Positions 1 to 6,705 of a DNA stretch of 18,518 nucleotides are shown here, piece by piece. This DNA is from DSWT01 sp035415725 (lineage in GTDB: Bacteria > Chloroflexota > Anaerolineae > B4-G1 > SLSP01). The stretch covers positions 1-18,518 of the forward strand of contig DAOOGN010000089.1 in the NCBI GenBank assembly GCA_035415725.1, in the 5' to 3' direction. The notes under the pieces were generated by a model. The model searched no databases. It was not told the origin of the DNA and worked only from the letters and a program-made list of their open reading frames with translations. Position 1 is the first letter of the stretch; every line of letters starts with the position of its first letter. Position numbers and translations under genes: made by a program.

Positions 1-724
1 GCTGCATCACGCCGCCGCCGAGGATGATGCGCTGCGGGCAGAGCGTGACGACGAAGTTGGCGCACGCCAGCCCGATATAATGCGCTTCCAGCACCCACGC
101 GGGATGGTCGGGTGGCAGCGTTTCGGCGCGCTGGCCCCAGCGGGCTTCCAGCGCCGGGCCTGTCGCCAGTCCTTCGAGACAGTCGTCGTGATAGGGGCAG
201 TTGCCAGGGAACGGGTCGGCGTCGAAATCGTGTGGCAGGCGGATGTGGCCCATCTCCGTGTGCATCAGACCGTGCAGCAAGCGCCCTTCCACCATCGCGC
301 CGCCGCCGATGCCCGTGCCGACGGTGAGGTAGATGAACGTCTCCAGCCCTTGCGCTGCACCCCACGTCCCCTCGCCCAGCGCTGCCCCGTTGACGTCCGT
401 GTCGAAGCCGACCGGCACGCCGAGCGCCGCGCGCACCCGTCCGGCGAAGTCGGTATTGCCCCAGCCCGCTTTGGGCGTCGAGGTGATGTAGCCCCAGGTG
501 GGTGAGCGCGGATTCGGATCCACCGGGCCGAACGCGGCGATGCCCACCGCGCGCAGCGTCGTGCCCTTCGCCATCACACCGCGAAAGAAGTCGATGGCTT
601 TGCCGATGGTCTCTTCCGGCGTCGTCGTCGGAAACCGAATTTCGTCCACAATGTCGTCGGGGCCGCTGCCCACCGCGCAGACGAACTTCGTGCCGCCTGC
701 TTCGATGCCGCCGAATAGGGCCAT
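1..724 (-). CDS. ROK-family sugar kinase (fructokinase-like), 3' end beyond window
   Basis: About 241 residues are visible, reading leftward off the window edge. ROK kinases phosphorylate free hexoses with ATP in the cytosol. The N-terminus has the phosphate-binding loop GGIEAGGTKF (5-14). FDTDVNGAALGE (107-118) holds the likely catalytic Asp110, and TVGTGIGGG is at 134-142. His160 in MGH plus Cys176, His179 and Cys182 in CPYHDDCLEG are spaced like the ROK zinc site. The form GNCPYHxDCLEGLATGPA resembles Bacillus fructokinases of the ScrK/GmuE type, so fructose is the best substrate guess, with glucose or mannose possible. The ATG at 724 is preceded by AGGGAGG (729-735), 4 nt away. It starts 14 nt after the pstB stop, so it is probably the last or a late gene of the pst operon. 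The C-terminal quarter is not in the window. Confidence 0.9.
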   Translation of the reverse strand, partial: MALFGGIEAGGTKFVCAVGSGPDDIVDEIRFPTTTPEETIGKAIDFFRGVMAKGTTLRAVGIAAFGPVDPNPRSPTWGYITSTPKAGWGNTDFAGRVRAALGVPVGFDTDVNGAALGEGTWGAAQGLETFIYLTVGTGIGGGAMVEGRLLHGLMHTEMGHIRLPHDFDADPFPGNCPYHDDCLEGLATGPALEARWGQRAETLPPDHPAWVLEAHYIGLACANFVVTLCPQRIILGGGVMQ

Positions 725-738
725 GATACCTCCCTTAC

Positions 739-1503
739 TTATCCAAACCGCCCGGTGATGTATTCTTCCGTCTTGGAATTCCTGGGCTTGAGGAACATGT
801 CGCGTCCTACGCCGTGCTCGATCAGTTCGCCTTGCAGGAAGAAGGCGGCCCAATCCGCTACACGCGCGGCCTGTTGGACGCTGTGCGGGACGATGACGAA
901 AGTGTAGCTGGATTTCAGCTCTTGCAGCGTGGCCTCGATCTTCGCAGTGGAGATGGGGTCGAGGCCGGAGGTGGGTTCGTCCAGCAAGATGACCTCCGGC
1001 TGCAACGCGAGCACGCGCGCCAGGCACAATCGTTGCTGCTGCCCGCCGGAAAGCGCGTGCGCGGGATCGCCCAGGCGGTCGTGGACTTCGTCCCACAGCG
1101 CCGACTGCTGCAATGAGCGGGCCACGGCGGCGTCGAGCGTTACCCGGTCGCGCACGCCGGCCAGTTCCAACCCGTAGGTGATGTTGCGATAGATGCTCAT
1201 CGGCAGGACAACGGGCCGCGCGAAGACGATGCCCACCCGCCGTCGCAAGCGCACAACGTCGCAGGCGGGACGCGTAACATCCTCCCCGTCCAGGAGAATA
1301 TGGCCGGTCTGTTCGACCACGTCCGTCAGGTCGTTGAGGCGGTTTATCGCCCGCAGTAGGGTGCTCTTGCCGCCGCCGGCGGGACCGAAGAGAACGTTGA
1401 CCTGGTGGGCGTAAATGTCGAGCGTGATGCCGTGCAAGCTCTCTGTGCCGTCGGAGTAGCGCAGGCCGAAGTTTTCGATGTGAATTTTGACGTTGGAAGC
1501 CAT
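739..1503 (-). CDS. pstB: Phosphate ABC transporter ATP-binding protein PstB (copy 1)
   Basis: Cytoplasmic ATPase of the high-affinity phosphate importer PstSCAB. Numbering from ATG at 1503: Walker A GPAGGGKS (40-47), ABC signature LSGGQQQR (151-158), Walker B ILLDEP with Asp175/Glu176, and an H-loop His207 in IVPHSVQQAARVADW, a PstB-family hallmark. About 254 aa, normal for PstB. The Q-loop is abnormal: PstB usually has VFQKPNPFP, while this protein has VFARPVVLP, so Ala95 replaces the glutamine that couples to the membrane subunits. The start is either ATG 1503, sharing its A with the pstA TGA, or GTG 1506 one codon upstream; AGAGG lies about 8 nt before the ATG. It is the last pst gene of the operon, and the kinase follows. 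A second, divergent pstB lies at 4311-5084. Confidence 0.95.
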   Translation of the reverse strand: MASNVKIHIENFGLRYSDGTESLHGITLDIYAHQVNVLFGPAGGGKSTLLRAINRLNDLTDVVEQTGHILLDGEDVTRPACDVVRLRRRVGIVFARPVVLPMSIYRNITYGLELAGVRDRVTLDAAVARSLQQSALWDEVHDRLGDPAHALSGGQQQRLCLARVLALQPEVILLDEPTSGLDPISTAKIEATLQELKSSYTFVIVPHSVQQAARVADWAAFFLQGELIEHGVGRDMFLKPRNSKTEEYITGRFG

Positions 1504-2384
1504 CACCAGAACCTCTGCTGCCGGTAATGACGGCGGATGAGCGTCGCCAGGAGGTTCATCGACAGCACGAAGACGAGCAGGACCAACGCCGTACCGTACT
1601 GGATATGAATTGGCATCCCCGGCACCTGGGTGCTGATGACGAAGAGGTGATAGGGCAGGGCCATCGTCTGATCGAAGATGGACGTGGGCAGGCGCGGCAG
1701 GAAGAACGCCGCCACGGTGAAGAGGATGGGCGCGGTCTCGCCGGCGGCGCGCTCCAATCCCAGGATCACGCCGGTGATGATGCCCGGCAGAGCCTGCGGG
1801 AGCACCACACGCCGGATCGTCTGCCAGCGCGTGCCGCCCAGGCTCACGCTCACCAGCCGGAACGACTGGGGAACGGCGCGCAGTGCCTCTTCCGCTGTGC
1901 TGATGATCACCGGCAGCGTCATAATGCCCAAGGTGAGCGATCCCGCCAGGATCGACGTCCCAAAATTGAGGAAGATGACAAACAGCCCCATGCCAAAAAG
2001 CCCGAATACCACCGAGGGGATGCCGGCCAGGTTGATGATGGCGATGCGAATGGCGCGGGTGAGCGCGTTATCTTTCGCGTATTCGGAGAGATAGATGGCC
2101 GCGCCGATGCCAATGGGGACAGCGATGATCGCCGTGCCCAGCGTCAACCAGAGCGTCCCGACAATCGCCGGCAGCAGACCGCCGGACTTCATTCCGTTAT
2201 ACGGGAACTCGGTGAGAAATTCCCAACTGATCGCGCTCGCACCCTCGTAAACGATATAGCCGACGATGAAGAAAATGGGGATGATGACGGCCAGCGCCGC
2301 CAGGGTGATGAGTGCAAAGGCGATGTGCTGCGAGTTTTGTCGTGAGAGGGTTATTTTACGCTGACGTGTGGGGGGGGTGGTCAT
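1503..2384 (-). CDS. pstA: Phosphate ABC transporter permease PstA
   Basis: Inner-membrane permease that pairs with PstC to form the phosphate channel. It has 293 aa, a hydrophilic basic N-terminus (MTTPPTRQRK), then about six hydrophobic segments. The family's ATPase-coupling (EAA) loop is clear: SLGGTRWQTIRRVVLPQALPG, with AGIPSVVFGLFG just before it. The ATG at 2384 overlaps the pstC stop as ATGA, with AGAGGA about 7-9 nt upstream. The same reading frame stays open upstream to 3260, but that stretch is Arg/His-rich, lacks membrane segments and lies antiparallel to nothing useful; it is the out-of-frame shadow of pstC. The stop overlaps the pstB start, so translation is probably coupled along the operon. 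Confidence 0.96.
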   Translation of the reverse strand: MTTPPTRQRKITLSRQNSQHIAFALITLAALAVIIPIFFIVGYIVYEGASAISWEFLTEFPYNGMKSGGLLPAIVGTLWLTLGTAIIAVPIGIGAAIYLSEYAKDNALTRAIRIAIINLAGIPSVVFGLFGMGLFVIFLNFGTSILAGSLTLGIMTLPVIISTAEEALRAVPQSFRLVSVSLGGTRWQTIRRVVLPQALPGIITGVILGLERAAGETAPILFTVAAFFLPRLPTSIFDQTMALPYHLFVISTQVPGMPIHIQYGTALVLLVFVLSMNLLATLIRRHYRQQRFW

Positions 2385-3301
2385 GATAACATCCTCTCGG
2401 CGCGCTTGACCTGGCGGAAAACCACCGAAGCCGCGGCTATGTTGACAATGAAGGTGATGACGAACAGCGTCAACCCTACGGCAAAGAGGACGTGATAGTG
2501 CGCACTGCCCTGGGCTACTTCGCCCATTTCGGCGGCAATGGTGGCCGTCATCGTGCGCACCGGCATGAAGAGATCGCCTATGCCGGTCGGAATCCGCGCC
2601 GCGTTGCCGGTGACCATCATCACGGTCATCGTCTCGCCGATAGTGCGCCCCACGCCGAGCATCAACGCCATCAGCACACCCGAGCGTCCGTCGGGTAACA
2701 CGATCCGCCAGATGACCTGCCAGCGCGTCATTCCCAACGCCAGGCCCGCGTCGCGGTAGGTGACGGGCACAGCATCGAGCACGTCTTCTGCCACGCTGAC
2801 GATGGTGGGCAGTGCCATCCACGCCAGCAGCAATATGCCGGTGAAGGCGGTCAGGCCAGTGGGGATGTTCAACGCGACGCGCATCATGGGGGCGAAGACC
2901 AGCATGCCGATGAAGCCGATCACCACCGAAGGAATGCCGGCCAGCACTTCGACGAAAGGCTTGAGGATGTCGCGCACCCAGGCAGGCGCGATTTCCGCGA
3001 TGAAAATGGCCGTCGCCAATCCCAACGGCAGGGAGACAATCGCCGCACCGAGGGTGACGATCAACGATCCCATAATCAGCGGCAGCAGGCCGAAGTAATC
3101 CTCGATGGGATACCAGCGCGCCGCGAACAGGCTCGACAGCGGAACCTCGAAGAAGGCCGGTATGCCTTCTTGGATCAAGAACAGGAAAATGAGCACCACC
3201 AGGACAATCGCCGAAATGCCCGATGCCTGGATGGCGCGTTCGATGAAGAATTCTAGCCACGAGATGGACGGCTTTTGTTTGTCCTCAAGTTTGTCGGTCA
3301 T
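2381..3301 (-). CDS. pstC: Phosphate ABC transporter permease PstC
   Basis: Partner permease of PstA. It has 306 aa, starting MTDKLEDKQKP, with a first membrane span near residues 25-45 (ASGISAIVLVVLIFLFLI). The coupling loop is LALGMTRWQVIWRIVLPDGRSG, followed by GRTIGETMTVMMVTGN, typical of PstC. The ATG at 3301 overlaps the pstS TGA as ATGA, and GGGAG lies about 8 nt upstream. An in-frame ATG farther upstream (3379) would add a charged stretch that is the shadow of the pstS 3' end, so I rejected it. The 3' end overlaps the pstA start. Confidence 0.96.
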   Translation of the reverse strand: MTDKLEDKQKPSISWLEFFIERAIQASGISAIVLVVLIFLFLIQEGIPAFFEVPLSSLFAARWYPIEDYFGLLPLIMGSLIVTLGAAIVSLPLGLATAIFIAEIAPAWVRDILKPFVEVLAGIPSVVIGFIGMLVFAPMMRVALNIPTGLTAFTGILLLAWMALPTIVSVAEDVLDAVPVTYRDAGLALGMTRWQVIWRIVLPDGRSGVLMALMLGVGRTIGETMTVMMVTGNAARIPTGIGDLFMPVRTMTATIAAEMGEVAQGSAHYHVLFAVGLTLFVITFIVNIAAASVVFRQVKRAERMLS

Positions 3302-4209
3302 GGCGTTGCTCCCGTGTCGCTGATCGGCACGAAGCCTAGCTCCAGCACCGTTTGTTGTGCTGCCGGGCCGAGGATCCATTCCAGGTACGCTTTGATCTGT
3401 CCCTGAGGTTCGCCGGCAGTGTACATGTAGAGGTCGCGGGCGATGGGATATTCGCCGGCGTTGACCGTCTTTGCCGTAGGGGGATAGTAAGGCTGACCCG
3501 CCCCGCGACTTACGGCGAGGGTCTTCATATCCGCTGTGACGTAACCCAGGCCATCGTAACCGATGGCGTTGGGATTCTGGCGCACTTCCACGCCGATGCC
3601 TTCCGATGAGGGGAGCAGCAGTGTGTCCGGCGAGAAGAGGGTCTTGTTGTCGCTTTGCCCCAGGCGGAGGACTTCTTCGAGGAAGTAGACGTGGGTGCCG
3701 GAATTCGTCTCGCGCGAGAGCAGCACAATGGGACGGTCTTCCCCGCCGACAGCCTGCCAGTTCGTGATTTTGCCGCTGTAGATGTCGGAAATCTGCTGGA
3801 GCGTCAGTTCGTCCACGGGATTGCTGGGGTGGACGATGACGGCGATGGCGTCACGGGCTACAACAAACTCGACCGGTTCGATGCCGTTGCCCTGGGCTTC
3901 CTCTAGTTCCTCGGCTTTGATCCGCCGTGAAGCGTTGGCGATGTCCACCGTACCGTTGATCAATGCGGCGATGCCGGTTCCCGTTCCCCCGCCGGTGACG
4001 GCGACGCGCACGTGGGGTTCGAAGAGCTGGTATTGTTCGGCCCAGGCCAGCGCCAGATTCACCATCGTATCGGAGCCTTTGTTCTGGATGATCGCCGCCG
4101 CGCCTTCTTCTGCCGTCGGGGCACTTTGCCGGCGGCATCCGCCGAGTGCCAGCACCGCCAGCAGGAGCGCTATCAGTTTCAGCGTTAGAGAGGTCGTTTT
4201 TGGTCGCAC
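3298..4209 (-). CDS. pstS: Phosphate-binding lipoprotein PstS
   Basis: Extracytoplasmic phosphate receptor of the Pst importer. It has 303 aa from GTG 4209. The N-terminus is a lipoprotein signal: a basic start (VRPKTT), a hydrophobic core, then the lipobox LGGC with Cys25, so it is probably membrane-anchored. Phosphate-site motifs are present: KGSDTM, GGGTGTGIAAL, and SRETNSGTHVYF in place of the usual RxxxSGT. SDIYSGKITNW is a classic PstS segment, and the C-terminus AYLEWILGPAAQ fits the family. No Shine-Dalgarno is visible. A perfect TATAAT sits 8 nt before the GTG, which suggests a leaderless message; a TTG at 4215 would lie upstream of that transcript start. It heads the operon pstS-C-A-B-kinase. 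Confidence 0.94.
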   Translation of the reverse strand: MRPKTTSLTLKLIALLLAVLALGGCRRQSAPTAEEGAAAIIQNKGSDTMVNLALAWAEQYQLFEPHVRVAVTGGGTGTGIAALINGTVDIANASRRIKAEELEEAQGNGIEPVEFVVARDAIAVIVHPSNPVDELTLQQISDIYSGKITNWQAVGGEDRPIVLLSRETNSGTHVYFLEEVLRLGQSDNKTLFSPDTLLLPSSEGIGVEVRQNPNAIGYDGLGYVTADMKTLAVSRGAGQPYYPPTAKTVNAGEYPIARDLYMYTAGEPQGQIKAYLEWILGPAAQQTVLELGFVPISDTGATP

Positions 4210-4217
4210 AAACAAAG

Positions 4218-4245
4218 ATTATAACGTCTTGCAGTGAAAAAACAA
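4218..4245 (-). promoter_or_regulatory. Probable promoter of the pst operon (leaderless pstS)
   Basis: Reading leftward, a perfect -10 TATAAT lies at 4223-4218 with a weak -35 TTGTTT at 4245-4240 and a 16-nt spacer. The predicted transcript start (about 4211) is within a few bases of the pstS GTG at 4209. The -35 match is only partial, so activation by a response regulator such as PhoB/PhoP is plausible, but no clear Pho box is seen. Confidence 0.55.
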
Positions 4246-4253
4246 CCGCTGAA

Positions 4254-4281
4254 TTGACTCCCCGGCAACACTGCCTATACT
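4254..4281 (+). promoter_or_regulatory. Sigma-70-type promoter of the divergent pstB copy
   Basis: -35 TTGACT (4254-4259) and -10 TATACT (4276-4281) each match the consensus at five of six positions, with a 16-nt spacer. The start would be near 4288, giving a short leader with GAGGG at 4299-4303 before the ATG. Two short dyads bracket the -10: GGCA-N4-TGCC at 4264-4275 and GCAG-N4-CTGC at 4283-4294. They could be operator sites, though each has only four-base arms. Confidence 0.7.
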
Positions 4282-4310
4282 TGCAGGTATCTGCCGATGA
4301 GGGAAGGGGG

Positions 4311-5084
4311 ATGATGAAGGAGACGCCGGTAGCGCCAAAAATCCAGGTACATCACCTGGATTTTTACTATGGCACCAAGCAAGCGCTGATGGATATCACG
4401 TTGGATATTATGCCCGCGGAGATCATGGCCTTCATTGGACCGTCGGGGTGCGGCAAGTCGACGTTTTTGCGTTGTTTGAATCGTATGAACGATGAAATCC
4501 CGCATACCCGCGTTGTGGGCGAGATTCTGCTGGACCATGAGGACATCTACGCGCCGGCCGTCGACATCGTCGAACTGCGCCGCCGGGTAGGGCTGGTGTT
4601 TCAGAAACCCAATCCCTTCCCGCAATCGATCTACAACAACATCGTGATGGGCCCGCGTTCGCTGGGACTGGAAAAGGGGTCGGCGCTTGGCGATGCGGCG
4701 AAGCAGTTATTGCAGGAAGTGGACTTGTGGGACGAGATCAAGGGCAATATGTCCCTGCCGGCGTTGAGTCTGTCGCTGGGACAGCAGCAGCGCTTGTGCA
4801 TCGCGCGCACACTGGCCGTCAGGCCGGAGGTGATTCTGATGGACGAACCGTGCTCGGCCCTTGATCCGATTGCCACGTTGCGCGTCGAGGACTTGATGCG
4901 CGAGTTGCGCGAACAGTACACCATTGTCATTGTCACACACAACATGCAGCAGGCGGCACGCGTTTCGGATCGCACGGCGTTGTTCTGGCTCGGCGAATTG
5001 ATCGAGGAAGCGCCCACCGCGCAGCTCTTCACCCGTCCCGCGCAGAAGATGACGGAAGACTACATCAGTGGGCGCGTTGGATAA
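4311..5084 (+). CDS. pstB: Phosphate ABC transporter ATP-binding protein PstB (copy 2, divergent)
   Basis: Second PstB, 257 aa. Walker A GPSGCGKS (43-50), intact PstB Q-loop VFQKPNPFPQSIYNN with Gln98, Walker B ILMDEP (Asp178/Glu179), and H-loop VTHNMQQAARVSD (His210) are all present. The ABC signature is altered: LSLGQQQR (154-161) where PstB has LSGGQQQR, so Leu156 replaces the first signature glycine. ATG 4311 follows GAGGG at 7 nt; ATG 4314 is equally possible. The frame is open to 4146 but that part overlaps pstS and has no PstB similarity. It has its own promoter and is divergent from pstS, so it could be expressed separately from copy 1. Some Firmicutes also carry two PstB proteins. 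It could serve the same PstCA pair, alone or as a heterodimer. Confidence 0.95.
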   Translation: MMKETPVAPKIQVHHLDFYYGTKQALMDITLDIMPAEIMAFIGPSGCGKSTFLRCLNRMNDEIPHTRVVGEILLDHEDIYAPAVDIVELRRRVGLVFQKPNPFPQSIYNNIVMGPRSLGLEKGSALGDAAKQLLQEVDLWDEIKGNMSLPALSLSLGQQQRLCIARTLAVRPEVILMDEPCSALDPIATLRVEDLMRELREQYTIVIVTHNMQQAARVSDRTALFWLGELIEEAPTAQLFTRPAQKMTEDYISGRVG

Positions 5085-5101
5085 GGTGCAGGACGCACGC
5101 G

Positions 5102-5136
5102 GCAAGCAACAGTCTGCAATCCGCAATTCGTGATTC
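5102..5136. repeat. Degenerate heptamer array (5 units)
   Basis: Between the convergent pstB copy 2 and the small membrane gene, five 7-nt phrases run in register: GCAAGCA, ACAGTCT, GCAATCC, GCAATTC, GTGATTC. The same 7-nt periodicity, with other phrases, occurs at 5447-5497, 11884-11918 and 15559-15621. Confidence 0.6.
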
Positions 5137-5139
5137 GAC

Positions 5140-5349
5140 CTATTGACTGCACATCAGTTTGCCAAAGCCGACGATGATGACGATCAGCATCAAGATGGCA
5201 ATGATGCCTTCCAAATCAAGGGAGGGGAGAATCACCGTCGGCAGACGAGTGGGTAACAACGGCCAAATCGCCCAGAGCATGAACAGCATGCCTGCGCCCA
5301 TGATCACCAATGCCGATAGAATAAACCAATCTCGAACCCAGCGTGCCAT
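5140..5349 (-). CDS. Small two-helix membrane protein, unknown function
   Basis: 69 aa starting MARWVRDWF. I do not recognise a family. Two hydrophobic segments are clear: roughly residues 9-32 (FILSALVIMGAGMLFMLW) and 47-65 (IIAILMLIVIIVGFG), joined by a Pro/Leu-rich loop (PLLPTRLPTVILP). The basic N-terminus suggests it stays cytoplasmic, making both ends cytoplasmic. The start is strongly supported by GGAGG (5356-5360) 6 nt before ATG 5349; the longer frame to 5409 has no such site. It is convergent with pstB copy 2 and divergent from asnA, so it is probably a single-gene transcript. No functional partner is implied by position. Confidence 0.72.
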   Translation of the reverse strand: MARWVRDWFILSALVIMGAGMLFMLWAIWPLLPTRLPTVILPSLDLEGIIAILMLIVIIVGFGKLMCSQ

Positions 5350-5410
5350 TTTACACCTCCATCTTGTGCGTTCTAACCGTTTCATGCACGTTGGCGCGAA
5401 AAAGTTCACG

Positions 5411-5426
5411 CTTGGTAACTATTCAG
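5411..5426 (-). repeat. Dispersed 16-nt repeat, copy 1
   Basis: CTTGGTAACTATTCAG here is the exact reverse complement of 10346-10361. Both copies are in intergenic DNA. The inner octamer CTGAATAG also ends two other non-coding stretches (10091-10098 minus sense, 14728-14735 plus sense). Confidence 0.6.
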
Positions 5427-5446
5427 TCCCCAGCCCCCTACAAATC

Positions 5447-5497
5447 CGACTACCCGACTGAGGACTATGGACTAAAAACTACCCGACTGAGGATTAT
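5447..5497. repeat. Heptamer array with 20-nt direct repeat forming the asnA leader
   Basis: A 20-nt segment (5449-5468) recurs at 5478-5497 with one mismatch. Within it, phrases such as CGACTGA, GGACTAT and GGACTAA follow at 7-nt spacing, with two 8-nt exceptions. The second copy contains the asnA ribosome-binding site (GAGGA, 5489-5493). A similar fragment (GGACTTT, AGACTAT) lies at 6676-6689. Confidence 0.7.
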
Positions 5498-5498
5498 A

Positions 5499-6539
5499 AT
5501 GGTAACACGTTTGATTATTCCTGATTATTATCGTTGCTTGTTGGATGTGCGTGAGACCGAGAGCGCGATTCGCCAGATCAAAACCTTTTTCCAGACGAAT
5601 CTGGCCTTCGAGTTGAACCTGACGCGCGTGACGGCGCCGCTCTTTGTGCTGGCCGGCACCGGCATCAACGACGACCTCAACGGCGTTGAGCGCCCGGTGG
5701 CCTTCCCGATCAAGGCGATGAACGGGGTGCGCGCCGAAATCGTCCATTCCCTGGCGAAATGGAAGCGGATGCAATTGGCCGACTTGGGCTTTGCGCCCGA
5801 TGAGGGACTGTACACCGACATGAACGCCATCCGCGCCGCCGAAGATTTGGACAACCTTCATTCCCTGTACGTCGATCAATGGGACTGGGAGCGGGTGATG
5901 CGGCCTGAAGAACGTCATTTGGATTACTTGCGGGCCACCGTCCGCCGCATTTACGACGTGATCCGCCGCACCGAGCGCTATGTACACCATTTGTATCCGG
6001 TTATCGAACCCTTTTTGCCGGAGACGATCACCTTCATCCACAGTGAAGATTTGGAAGCGCGCTACCCTGCTTTGTCGCCGAAGGAACGCGAGGATGCGGC
6101 CTGCCGTGAATATGGGGCGGTGTTCCTCATCGGCATTGGCGGGGCGCTGCGCAGTGGACAACCGCATGACGGACGCGCGCCGGACTACGACGACTGGTCC
6201 ACGCCGACGCTGAACGGTTATCAGGGCCTGAACGGTGACATTCTGGTGTACTATCCGCTCTTCGATGCCGCCTACGAATTGTCATCGATGGGCATCCGGG
6301 TGGACGCGGAAGCGTTGCTACGGCAGTTGACGCTGCGCGACGCGCTCGACCGGCGTGAGTTGCTCTTCCACCGGCGGCTGCTGGCCGGCGAACTGCCGCA
6401 GTCCATCGGCGGAGGGATCGGGCAGTCGCGGCTGTGTATGCTGTACCTGCACAAAGCTCACATCGGCGAAATTCAATCGAGCCTGTGGCCCGAAACGATG
6501 ATTCGCACCTGCCGCGAGCACAACATCCATTTGCTGTGA
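5499..6539 (+). CDS. asnA: Aspartate--ammonia ligase (ammonia-dependent asparagine synthetase A)
   Basis: Makes asparagine from aspartate, ammonia and ATP (giving AMP and pyrophosphate) in the cytosol, EC 6.3.1.1. It has 346 aa; E. coli AsnA has 330. The fold is related to class II aspartyl-tRNA synthetases. Near-invariant AsnA segments are present in order: VHSLAKWKRMQL, EGLYTDMNAIR, SLYVDQWDWERVM, FIHSEDLEARYP, GAVFLIGIGG, RAPDYDDWSTPTLNG, LNGDILVYYP, ELSSMGIRVDAEALLRQL and IGGGIGQSRLCMLYL. The ATG at 5499 has GAGGA 5 nt upstream and is the start that aligns with known AsnA; the frame extends upstream to 5343 but without similarity. It appears monocistronic, with a palindrome just after the stop. 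The upstream leader is a heptamer array. Confidence 0.97.
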   Translation: MVTRLIIPDYYRCLLDVRETESAIRQIKTFFQTNLAFELNLTRVTAPLFVLAGTGINDDLNGVERPVAFPIKAMNGVRAEIVHSLAKWKRMQLADLGFAPDEGLYTDMNAIRAAEDLDNLHSLYVDQWDWERVMRPEERHLDYLRATVRRIYDVIRRTERYVHHLYPVIEPFLPETITFIHSEDLEARYPALSPKEREDAACREYGAVFLIGIGGALRSGQPHDGRAPDYDDWSTPTLNGYQGLNGDILVYYPLFDAAYELSSMGIRVDAEALLRQLTLRDALDRRELLFHRRLLAGELPQSIGGGIGQSRLCMLYLHKAHIGEIQSSLWPETMIRTCREHNIHLL

Positions 6540-6564
6540 GGAGATTTCCCCTCCCCAAAAATTT

Positions 6565-6602
6565 TCCTCTTCCCCTTGCTTATGGAGGAAAGGGGAAGGG
6601 GA
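6565..6602. repeat. C/G-rich palindrome after asnA
   Basis: Arms 6565-6577 and 6590-6602 pair over 13 bases with one G-T pair; the perfect core is CTTCCCCTT/AAGGGGAAG with a 12-nt loop. It lies 26 nt after the asnA stop. There is no U-tract on the plus strand, so it is a weak candidate terminator and more likely an intergenic repeat related in style to 10224-10257. Confidence 0.5.
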
Positions 6603-6705
6603 TAGGGGGTAGGCCGTTGAAAAAGTGGCTATGTTCACAAGACTCAAGGTTGACAACAAACATACTATAGATTTCGGACTTTAGACTATTCTTGGAGGAA
6701 CGCCC

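Noticed and set aside
80..758. Plus-strand open frames across the left end
   Set aside because: They are Arg/Ala/Pro-rich shadows of the minus-strand ROK kinase, which has clear family motifs and a good ribosome-binding site.
2385..3260. Upstream extension of the pstA frame
   Set aside because: Overlaps the whole of pstC in another frame, is Arg/His-rich and has no membrane segments; ATG 2384 has a ribosome-binding site and ATGA overlap.
6650..6671. TTGACA (6650-6655) and TATAGA (6666-6671) as a promoter for the PrsW-like gene
   Set aside because: The spacer is only 10 nt, and no better -10 lies at 16-18 nt from the TTGACA.
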